This document shows positions 9,801 through 17,900 of a stretch of 64,000 nucleotides of DNA, in pieces. The notes beneath the pieces are model-generated. The model was not told where the DNA came from and made no database searches. It saw only the letters and a program-made list of their open reading frames with translations. The stretch is from positions 1 to 64,000 of the forward strand of contig CANJPT010000006.1 in the NCBI GenBank assembly GCA_947476195.1, in the 5' to 3' direction. A program made the position numbers and the translations under genes. This DNA comes from Lewinellaceae bacterium. GTDB taxonomy: Bacteria > Bacteroidota > Bacteroidia > Chitinophagales > Saprospiraceae. The stretch's first letter is position 1, and each line of letters starts with the position of its first letter.

Positions 9801-11473
9801 ACAAGCAGCGTGGTGGATACAGTTGTGTCTGTACAGGTATTCTGCACCGTTGCTATAATGTGAAATGGACTTTGCGGGGCCTCGAGGGTAACCGGAAAGC
9901 TGTCGATCACTACACCATTTATGGAATATATCGCTTCTGGTTCAAAGAGTGTTGGGGTGTAGTCCCACAGGAGACAGGCCACTGAAACCGTATCCAGCGA
10001 AAGCGTGATCGGCTTGTCTACCTTCAGCGACAGGGTATCAGCCCGGCGGCAAATACCATAATCGCGGAAAGCGATGAATCGGTACGATCCAGGAACATTT
10101 TCCACAAAAAAGGTATCCTGAGGTGTAATTTGCAAGCCTGCCCCATTCCAAAATACTGGCAGGTTGGCATTCAGCCTGATGGTATCCAAATTGATGCACA
10201 CGGCTAATTTGGAGGTGTCGGGGGACAGAATAACGACATCCCGGGCCGTTTTAACCCAGAAGGTATCTTTCAGCACCTGGTATTTGCAGGTATGTGTCAG
10301 CTCAGCCTCCACATAGTATGGTGTGGTACTGACCGGTAGCGTCACTGGAAACGAATCGGTTTGTACGCCGTTGATCCGGTAAACTGCTCCTGGGATATAT
10401 GGGGAAGGGGAATAGGATAAATCCACACAGGTATCCCGCTGAGCTGTGAGCGATAAAACCGGAGGCTCAACTACCTCAACGGTCAGTGTTACGGTATCCG
10501 GTAGGTTGCAAAAATTGTTGGCCTTGAGCTTGATCTCATACACACCCGGTTCGATGAAAATGATTCGGGCCACGCTGGTGTCAGGAGGATAAGGGTTTGG
10601 ATACCAGAACCAGTTTTGCTGTCCGTTGCCAAGCCAGGCGTAGAAATTTTCGTACAGGGAAACTCCGCCGTCAAGCCTGATGATTGACCAGGGTTCCTCA
10701 AAACAAACCCTGTAGTGCAAATTACTGATCAGCGTAGCGCCCGAATCAATCACCGCATCAGCCTCCGTAGCATTGAAGGCACCAATAACGGTGGAGCGAC
10801 AAACCGTATCGCATACATTACCGGCACAGTACTTCAGCGTCTGAACGCCCACGGTATCCCAGTAATAAGTTACCTGGTTGCCCAGGAAAAAAGTTCCGTC
10901 CTGCAACAGCCACGATTGGTAATTCAGGGCCTTATCGGAACAAGGCACTTCCTCCCCGGTACCTATAAAAAGCACTGGGTCTCCCACGCAGGACACATAA
11001 GGATCTACCGTAAAATTAGCCTTTGGAGGATTGCGTAGCGTGAGTAAAAAAGCGCTGTTCGTGGTCTCAACCGTGATTATTGTGTAATAAGTACGCAGAA
11101 TAACCACGTAATATCCTTGATATGCGCAGGAATCTGCAAATTCGGTAACGTCGTACAGGTGCGATTGACTCGGAGGATGAAGCCCACCGGGAATAATAGT
11201 TGGTGTTGAATTATCGCCCCACTCAATTTCAAAGTAATCAATAATACCAAGGTTGCTGTAATTTGAATCTACAACAATCTCTACGCAAGCTTCCATTGTA
11301 TCCGCTGTGACGCACAAATACTGCTTGCCATCGCAGGCAGCAATAGTGGGATTGTTATTCTGCGCGTGCGCAGCGCTACATAGCACAACAAATAGGAGGA
11401 ATAAAAGAGCCGTAAAATCTTTTACTTTCAAAGATGGATTTTCACAACGATTCGTTTTTTGATATACTTTCAT
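6836..11473 (-). CDS. Giant PKD-repeat surface protein with T9SS type B sorting domain (first of pair)
   Basis: This 1,545-residue protein is a paralog of the next gene along its whole length. Both have the same N-terminal block (NNPTIAACDGKQYLCVTADT here), the same order of PKD/Ig-like modules (for example YWRFGDGNV) and the same C-terminal domain, here YIPDAFTPNEDGVNDIF to GTLKLIR. The predicted signal peptide has an unusually long basic n-region (about 20 residues) before the hydrophobic core LLFLLFVVLCSAAHAQ, so the true start might be internal, but no better ATG lies before the core. It is the first gene of the operon. The 1.25-kb region upstream is gene-poor and I found no exact TAnnTTTG promoter next to the start. 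Confidence 0.9.
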   Translation of the reverse strand: MKVYQKTNRCENPSLKVKDFTALLFLLFVVLCSAAHAQNNNPTIAACDGKQYLCVTADTMEACVEIVVDSNYSNLGIIDYFEIEWGDNSTPTIIPGGLHPPSQSHLYDVTEFADSCAYQGYYVVILRTYYTIITVETTNSAFLLTLRNPPKANFTVDPYVSCVGDPVLFIGTGEEVPCSDKALNYQSWLLQDGTFFLGNQVTYYWDTVGVQTLKYCAGNVCDTVCRSTVIGAFNATEADAVIDSGATLISNLHYRVCFEEPWSIIRLDGGVSLYENFYAWLGNGQQNWFWYPNPYPPDTSVARIIFIEPGVYEIKLKANNFCNLPDTVTLTVEVVEPPVLSLTAQRDTCVDLSYSPSPYIPGAVYRINGVQTDSFPVTLPVSTTPYYVEAELTHTCKYQVLKDTFWVKTARDVVILSPDTSKLAVCINLDTIRLNANLPVFWNGAGLQITPQDTFFVENVPGSYRFIAFRDYGICRRADTLSLKVDKPITLSLDTVSVACLLWDYTPTLFEPEAIYSINGVVIDSFPVTLEAPQSPFHIIATVQNTCTDTTVSTTLLVIYPEQVYILSPDTALCTGTPSFPLWASDSTGFWSGEHLFKYQGQTWFDPFTPGSYQLVYTRGLGICLSRDTITIQVAPSDSIQAGTDIFVCETASSVEITGYSPGGFFSGFAVSGNMIDLSLIKRDSVYKYLYTDPTFPPGCKSDELTLVVRSLPEAGFMLDRDTVCQGELLTLQPNAISGVAYETDWGNGVINTFSASYNQPGTYSLHYAAYNINPLTGLPLCTIWDSAIVEIPAPLPPGAVNFVAQPNFGCAPLTVQFVNLSTAQHNHYLWETDYGQSFYGFSPPTVTYPDGAADTIYHIRLSVPNGCGFYESEQIIKVLPNPVADFALFLNEICSGVPLEASILSTGYPESNTYYTSTGEVSTATSGISSIFHFYAQNEPDTIGIWLVSSNSCSSDTAYQEVVVHPAAVNALIGTPNTPLCTGIPVELYSQSTNGAPVLWKFSDGNTFLSDTVSVVFNSPGMYSATLYTFGCGYDSINLPIQVYPTPEVGLVIDPNLCVYEETAFQVNANVSAVLLNYGDGTSTTQTSSLHEYSFPGNYIVTATVSTLPGCKATDTRQIEVLELPDIQTVLNNVACTGREVFFSGTSTPPPVNCYWRFGDGNVKPECEAEHIYTQAGSYQAIFTVFAPNGCLHSDTSQLQVVETPSAAIAYQLPQTCVPVTASFQVISAAATDAIWKDNGVPVSYQTAFDLLFTTTGSHLISMTARNNGLCPDTGQVVLHLDDAIRAEILVDPVCDPEDFIDLRISTDPTNIVTVSAPGYYQIGDFHEALDTGEYNIAILNQIGCRLDTVVHLSAPDLVEMQVATDYFEVHLGESVQFNTTSNQADVTFVWKPDLFLNNATISNPVCTPLRSMVYYVYVTNSTGCVRIDTVRVVLKITREDEIYIPDAFTPNEDGVNDIFYVRSSSPSVLSLDYVRVFDKYNEQVFEARVTDTGSLITPENPVFGWNGTFRGQKAEAGSYRYVIAARFIDNEVSIFNGTLKLIR

Positions 11474-11948
11474 AAAAAGTAAGAGCAGATTAAAGGTTAA
11501 ATTGCAATAGATTTTAGCATTTTATTATTGAATATGATATGATAAAGGTGTCCAAATCTCTATTGATAGACGCGTCTTTTTTTCGTAGTCTTCTATTTAA
11601 AGCCCTTGCTTTCAACTTTATAAATGAGATAAACGACTATATTTTTGGGAGTATTAACTGGTAATTTCCTAAAACAAAATTATACATAAAGCAATACTTG
11701 ATTTCAGAATCTACCCGTATTTAAAACTATTTTTCGGGGATCTTTACGATAGAAAAGGTAATTTATGCAGGCGGGTTTAAATTAATTCTTAAAATTTATA
11801 TTTGTAGGCCTATACCCCGTATAACACTGGTCTAATCTTCACAACGGCTAATGTATGTGCGTTTAATAAGCACGCAAATTCTGGAATGTAGACAGGCAGC
11901 TAAAACGAGAGACAACAATACAAATGAAAAAAATAATGTATCTCTCTT

Positions 11949-12039
11949 CATACTACTGGACATTTTTGTTTTGCCCACAGACCTATAAGGTTTCCAAAAA
12001 TCTTATATGTCTCGATTTTAGAAAATGTCCAGTAGTGTG
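11949..12039 (+). mobile_element. MITE-like 91-bp element, copy 1
   Basis: The element begins CATACTACTGGACATTTT and ends with its near-perfect reverse complement AAAATGTCCAGTAGTGTG (one mismatch). A second, inner inverted repeat (AGACCTATAAG with CTTATATGTCT) makes it foldable end to end. Exact 9-bp direct repeats ATCTCTCTT flank it at 11940-11948 and 12040-12048, which is direct evidence of insertion. It has no coding capacity, so it must have been moved by a transposase acting in trans. I see no matching transposase in the window. Confidence 0.85.
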
Positions 12040-12359
12040 ATCTCTCTTACTTTATATAGGTAATATTTCAAAAATTATGTCTGGCCCAAGCCTTCAAAAA
12101 GCAGTCAAAGATCGTTTTTTAGCAGAATTCTTTGGCTTTTTCAGGTGTTCTTTTTCTCACAATTCGATACCCTCATCGCCCAAAAGTAACTAAAAAGATT
12201 TGATTGGCGCAGGGATTATTTAAATTGTGTGGGAATAGACTTTTTAGGTGACTTTTATGCTCAATCAAGTCATTTTTGTTCGTAGCCCAGGTTTGGAATT
12301 TTCTGGTCGTAGTCAGTTCGTTTCATGGATACCAAGCATTGCAGGAAGTTGACAGAATC

Positions 12360-12450
12360 CATACTACTGGACATTTTCTAAAATCGAGACCTATTAGGTT
12401 TCCAAAAACCTTATAGGTCTGGGGGTAAAACAAAAATGTCCAGTAGTATG
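12360..12450 (-). mobile_element. MITE-like 91-bp element, copy 2 (inverted)
   Basis: This is the same element in the opposite orientation, also 91 bp, beginning CATACTACTGGACATTTTCT and ending CAGTAGTATG. The inner hairpin differs from copy 1 at a few positions but still pairs (GACCTATTAGG and CCTTATAGGTC). Exact 9-bp direct repeats GACAGAATC flank it at 12351-12359 and 12451-12459. Two different target sequences of equal length show two independent insertions, not a duplication of the region. Confidence 0.85.
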
Positions 12451-12573
12451 GACAGAATCGCTTTCTGGCATAACGCCCAACATCTTCAGGATTCGCTTTT
12501 GGCCCTGGTTAAGTTGCGCTGTCCAAGTTGGTCGTGTAGATCTTACTCAGGGTTTTATGCTGGTATTTAAGGT

Positions 12574-12627
12574 GGTAAAAGTTGACGAGCGAAGTGGGAA
12601 ACCCGCTTCGCTCGTCAAACTTTTACC
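12574..12627. repeat. Long hairpin downstream of the TMTC-like gene
   Basis: GGTAAAAGTTGACGAGCGAAG pairs with CTTCGCTCGTCAAACTTTTACC across a short loop, with one bulged base. It lies about 100 nt past the stop of the minus-strand gene at 12729 and could terminate that transcript, although no clear U-run follows. It resembles other gene-end palindromes in this window in style but not in sequence. Confidence 0.55.
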
Positions 12628-12728
12628 GCTTTTTAATCTATTAAGGAGCATGTTTGAAGGACAGGGAAAGCCTTTACCAGCAAGATAGTTGCTGGCCAAA
12701 CTCCAATTTCCGAACAAATGCTAACACA

Positions 12729-14702
12729 TCACTTCTTCAATGAAGGTTCCACTGCATAAGCCTTATCAAACCACTCTCCAGATTTTTCCGGCTGCCCCAT
12801 ATCCTTATAAGCCGATCCGATGTAGAAATAGAGTATACCGGATTTTTTGTTGTCGGCATATTTAAGGGCCTCTTTCCACTGCTCAATGGCTTGCGGGAAT
12901 TTTTTCTGCATGGCAAGCACGGCACCCAGATTGCGTCGGCCATCTACAAAGCGCGGGTCGAATTCAACTGATTTGCGGTACACCTCCTCGGCCTTCTCAG
13001 GCTGTCCGCGGCTGAAATAAATTTTGCCCATATTGGAAAGCACCTCAGAGTTGTTGTAGCGGTATTTTAGTGATTCCTGGTAGTCCGTCAAGGCTTTATC
13101 CCAGGCGGCGCGCTGTTCTTCCGGGTTTTTCAGCACTTCTCCCAGGCGGAAATACGCGAGGCCACGGCTGCCGTATGCGTCATGGTATTGCGGATAAAGC
13201 TCTATGCATTTGTCGTAACATTCGATTCCTCGTTTCACTTGTTCCACGTCTTTTACGATGCTTTCCTTTTCGTCCATACCAATGCGCACCGTTTCCAGGG
13301 CATTGTGGTAATTCAATTTGGCACAATTGGGCGAATTAGGTAGATCTGCTGCATACAGTGATGCACTGTCGTACCATGCCCCGTTTCGGAAGACCGTTTT
13401 AAGTGAATACGCAGCAATCAAAACGCCCACAGCCATCCACAAGGCTATTCCCTTTCCGTTGGGGTTCCAGACTTCTCTGAGGTCATTGATCTTGAATATT
13501 TTGCAAAACAGCCAGCCCACAGCCAGCGCAAAACCAAATGAAGGGATATAAAGCAAACGTTCCCCGTAAGAGGTACCGATGAGCATCAATACGTTGCTAA
13601 AGACCGAAAAAGTGGAGAGATAAAAAAGGATCGCAAAGGATAGGATATGCTTGCGTGACAAATTAGCCAAAGCCCAAACACCCATCCCGACATAGGTGAT
13701 AAAGCCTGCTATGGCCCGCCAGTCTCCAAAGCTCACCACTTTCATTTGCGGGTAGCCCATGTCGCACACAAGTGGGTGAGGGAGGAGTAGCGTCCACAGG
13801 TAGCGTCCACACATCATGAATGCCGAGGCTAGACGTTCTCCCTGATTTTTGGTCTCTACCATAAAGTTATCCAGGATGGAATAGGATTCAGGATAGGGTT
13901 GTGCGTCGAGGATATGTTTCCGGATAAGCAGGAAAACGACTGCCGGGACCAGTAACGCTCCCGTAGTTTTTGCGATCTTCCCCCCGGATGCCGACGAAAA
14001 ATACCACATGGCCAGGGGAAAAACAGCCATAAATGTGAGCGAACTTTCCTTGGAGAACATTGCAATCATATAGGAAAGTACAGCTGCAAAAAGCCATTTC
14101 AGATCATCTGTTGCAATGAATTCCCAGATGGCCCGGAGTGTGAGGGTGCTGAATAGCAATGCGAGAATCTCGTCGCGGCTTTTGATATTGGCCACTACTT
14201 CCGTGTGTATCGGGTGTGCCATGAATACCAGCACGGTGATCGCAATCAGTGCAGGCGGATAGTTGACCAGGATACGCCGCCAGGTATTCCACAATACCCA
14301 GCCTGTGAGCGCGTAGAACAGGGCATTCAATGCGTGACCAAGCATAGGCTTGTCTGGCGCGATTTGCCACTCGAAGGCAAACATGGTGAGCGGAATAGGC
14401 CGGTAGAGCGATCCGACGCTATTCCAGGAACCAAAACGGTACTCGGTAGAGAAGATCAGGCCAATATTTTTCAGACCGCCTTTTGTGATCCAGTTCGACT
14501 TAATGATTGAAAAGTCATCAAGGGTGTATTGATGGCCCAGGGTGTTGGCATATAACAAAAAGCCCAGAGCTGCGGCTGCTATACCCACCCAAAAGGCGCC
14601 CTTTATGTTAGGCAATGGACTTTGCACAGCGGACCTTAGACTTTGGATATTTGATTGTTTGCGGGATTGTGGAACAAATTTATCAGGTTTCTTTTTTGAC
14701 AT
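12729..14702 (-). CDS. TMTC-like multi-spanning membrane protein with C-terminal TPR repeats
   Basis: This 657-residue protein has a basic cytoplasmic N-terminus and then about ten membrane spans from residue ~37 to ~430. After the first span come the luminal motif TLDDFSIIKSNWI and later HPIHTEVVANIKSRDEILA, both typical of TMTC-type (DUF1736) relatives of the GT-C O-mannosyltransferases, where the acidic pair in the first loop is the presumed catalytic site. The last ~180 residues are tetratricopeptide repeats (YGSRGLAYFRLGEV, NMGKIYFSRGQPEKAEEVYR). The eukaryotic relatives transfer mannose to proteins; the bacterial members are uncharacterised. It stands alone with its own promoter and is divergent from the FG-GAP protein gene. 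Confidence 0.75.
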   Translation of the reverse strand: MSKKKPDKFVPQSRKQSNIQSLRSAVQSPLPNIKGAFWVGIAAAALGFLLYANTLGHQYTLDDFSIIKSNWITKGGLKNIGLIFSTEYRFGSWNSVGSLYRPIPLTMFAFEWQIAPDKPMLGHALNALFYALTGWVLWNTWRRILVNYPPALIAITVLVFMAHPIHTEVVANIKSRDEILALLFSTLTLRAIWEFIATDDLKWLFAAVLSYMIAMFSKESSLTFMAVFPLAMWYFSSASGGKIAKTTGALLVPAVVFLLIRKHILDAQPYPESYSILDNFMVETKNQGERLASAFMMCGRYLWTLLLPHPLVCDMGYPQMKVVSFGDWRAIAGFITYVGMGVWALANLSRKHILSFAILFYLSTFSVFSNVLMLIGTSYGERLLYIPSFGFALAVGWLFCKIFKINDLREVWNPNGKGIALWMAVGVLIAAYSLKTVFRNGAWYDSASLYAADLPNSPNCAKLNYHNALETVRIGMDEKESIVKDVEQVKRGIECYDKCIELYPQYHDAYGSRGLAYFRLGEVLKNPEEQRAAWDKALTDYQESLKYRYNNSEVLSNMGKIYFSRGQPEKAEEVYRKSVEFDPRFVDGRRNLGAVLAMQKKFPQAIEQWKEALKYADNKKSGILYFYIGSAYKDMGQPEKSGEWFDKAYAVEPSLKK

Positions 14703-14744
14703 GTTGCTGTCCTTTTATGGTACGTACTCTATGTTTTTATCGGG

Positions 14745-14774
14745 CGAATGTACGGAAGGATTATTTTTTTCAAG
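14745..14774 (-). promoter_or_regulatory. Promoter of the TMTC-like gene
   Basis: On the minus strand TTG (772-774) is followed after 20 nt or less by TACATTCG (14745-14752), one base away from the Bacteroidota -7 box TAnnTTTG. The box lies about 43 nt before the ATG. Confidence 0.45.
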
Positions 14775-14913
14775 CAGACTCTCTTTAATACAATACTTGT
14801 CTTTATCTTTGAGGACTTCAACTTACTTGTCCATTGCATACATATTTATTCTAATGTAGAATAGATATTTCCTCTTCAAACACAGCGAGGCGCCTTTCAG
14901 TGTCTTTGTTAAT

Positions 14914-17900
14914 ATGATCAGAAGATTTCTTTTTTCCTGTGGTTTAATGTTTTTTTGGGTAGGTAGCCGCGCAATTGCCCAGGATTGCTCTATCCCTTTT
15001 GTGCCTCCTCAGTTTAAAGCCCGTTTAGCATGGCAATCAGGCCAGGATGGCGCGTCTATAACGGCGTCGCCGATGGTGGCTAATTTGAATCCTCAGCAAG
15101 ACAGCATACCAGAGATCATAGTTACCGAGGGTTCTACCTTCAATACCTATAACAATAGAGTTCTTTTTTACCGTGGGGATGGTTCAAATGCTAACAATCC
15201 ACAGGTGTTAACCATACCAGGCAATTTCGACTATTATCCGTCAACTATGCTAACGATCGGCGATCTGGATCGTGATGGAATTCCAGAATTACTGATAGCC
15301 TGTGCCGATCGGCGCATCCGGGTTTTTAGGAATTATATGGAGACCTCGGGCGACCCTATGACCCTTTGGATTACCTCCGCGGACCTGCTGGATTTTATTG
15401 ATCAGCGGCCCTTGTTGGCTGACTTTGATGGTGATGGAATATCCGAGGTCTATGCCGGCAGCGATATTTATAAGTTTAATTTTTCGAATCCGACAGCTCC
15501 TTCCTTGGTAAAAGTTATCAATGGCCCCGTGAATCAGGGCCGGGCGCAGTATTCAGGCTATGGCGAGGGTAGTTGCAACCCAACCGCAGTAGACATACTT
15601 ACGGCGGCGGATTGTAATGGCGACCCAGATTGCGCAGGCCTGGAATTGGTCGCAGGCCCGGTGATTTATTCGATTGACCTTGATTTGACGGATGGAGACG
15701 GATATGAGATTAAAGTACAGCGTAATCTGAACACCATGATCGTACCGCCCACTGCCGGTTATCGGGATGGTTACACCTCTGTTGCTGATGTGGATTTAGA
15801 TGGAACCCTGGATATTGTGGTTACTTCGTTACGGCAGACCAATCAGTATGGCATGTATGTGTGGAATAAAAACGGCCTGATCCGGTTTTTTTCTTATCCG
15901 ACCAATCCGGATAAAAGTGGTAGCCTGGCCTGTATTGCCAATGTTTACGATGATACAAAGCTAGGTTACGGAGTTGACTATCCGGAAATATTGGTTTGTA
16001 GTTCGCTAAACTTCACTTGCTACAGTTTGCATGCTGCGCAGTCTTTTCCTGCAACACCTTATTGGTGGAACCTACCCACTACGGATGATTCCGGCTGGAC
16101 GGGTTCTACGGTATATGACTTCAATGGAGATGGAATCTCGGAGATCGTTTACCGGGATGAAAATAACCTTAGGATCTTATACGGAGGTGCGGCGCCTTTC
16201 CCGCCCGGCGTTGATGCACAGCGAAACTGGTTCAAAGTTCCCTGTTATTCGATCACTTCGGATGAGTATCCGGTGGTTGCAGATGTAGACAATGACGGGG
16301 AAACTGAAATTACCGTAACGGGACGACTGACCAATAACAACTTCAATTTAAAGGGGCGGCTACGGGTCTATGATTCCGATTCCGGTCCATGGGTCCCTTG
16401 TCGGAACGTCTGGAATCAATTCAACTATTTTATTGTCAATGTAAACGACGACCTCAGTATTCCTGCTCCACAACAGGTAAACCATCTTGAACTTCCAACA
16501 CAGGGTTCAGGAAAACGTCCGCTGAATATTTATTTGTCGCAACTCCCCATTCTGAACGATAGCTTTGAAACCTTTATACCACTGCCTGATGCTACGGTCT
16601 CAATCAGCCAGTTTATTTGTAAAACGGACAGTGTGACGGTACAGTTGAATGTATGTAATACAGGAGATCAAGTCTTGCCAGCCGGAATGCCCATTTCTTT
16701 TTATCAGTCTGACCCGACTGCTACGATGGCACTTCACCTTGGAACGGTGCAATGGACCAATGCTTTGATCAAAAAAGATTCCTGCAAGATTTTCAGCTTT
16801 ACCCTTCCAAAAACTTCGGGCACTGCTTTTGGGGTGCTAAATGACGATGGTACACAAGTAACACCCTTCCAGTTGGGCGCTAATCCCCCCTTGCCCAACC
16901 TACTGGAATGCAGCTTTTTGAATAACATTTTTCAATTTCAGATTCCAGGCAATCTGCCTCCCATTAACCTCGGACCTGACCTTGGAGCATGCCAGGATAC
17001 TGTTGTTGTGCTGAATCCCGGGATCGGATATGCCACTTATCTGTGGCAGGATGGTAGTACCAATAGTACGCTTCAAATGCAACAAACGGGCTTGTATTGG
17101 GTGGAAGCTACGGATTTTTGCGCCCAAAAACAGCAGGATTCTGTACGCCTGGAATTGTATGGAGTTGCTGATATTCAATTGGATACACTCAATGGCGATT
17201 GTTTTGGAAGTCCGGCGATTGTGACGGCTACCGCGCAAAGCGCATACCTACCGCTCCAATACGCCTGGTCCTCTGGCGATACGGTGCCTATTGTGAGCGG
17301 GCTGTCTGATGGAATGTACACCGTGACCGTAACCAATGCAAAAGGCTGTACTTCTACCCGATCTGCCTGGGTAGAAGCAGGCGGGAGTCTGCAAGTGACG
17401 GCTTTTGTAGCTGCGCCGATCATGTGTTATGGGGAGAGCGGTGCCCTGAGCCTGAATTTTCTGACAGGCAATCCGCCTTACACTTTTCATTGGTCGGATG
17501 GTAGCCTCTCTCAGGTTTTCCCCAATGCACTGGCGGGTGATTATGCGGTGACGGTCACGGATGCGGATCATTGCTTGGATACGGTTCAGGTCTCGATCAC
17601 ACAACCCGAACCATTGATTTCCAGCGGTTTTTCTGCCACGGCCAGTTGCCCGGGACTGACTACCGGTACTGCGATGTTTTTAGGAGCGATGCAAGGCGTC
17701 GCACCGTACCAACTGCTTTGGTCGAACCATGCAACTACGCCTGATCTGCTTGGTTTGTCGGCGGGAAATTATCAACTTACAGTCACGGATGCGAATGGTT
17801 GTACCATCATAGAAAGTGTGCAAGTACCCGAATATCTGGTGCCTGTCACGGAAGCCCTCGAAGCGGATGTGTCCTGTTTTGGGGTAAACGACGGAAGTGT

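Larger units (their letters stand above)
11474..12728. other. Gene-poor intergenic region with MITE pair and hairpin
   Basis: No convincing gene is seen in this 1.25-kb AT-rich stretch. It holds two copies of a 91-bp element with 9-bp target duplications and one long hairpin, listed separately. Short open frames (for example a 38-codon frame from the ATG at 12076) look like chance or the remains of mobile DNA. Confidence 0.6.

Noticed and set aside
12040-12541. Minus-strand ORF of about 55 codons restored by removing MITE copy 2 and one target repeat
   Set aside because: The open frame is short enough to arise by chance and shows no recognisable family, so I do not claim a disrupted gene.
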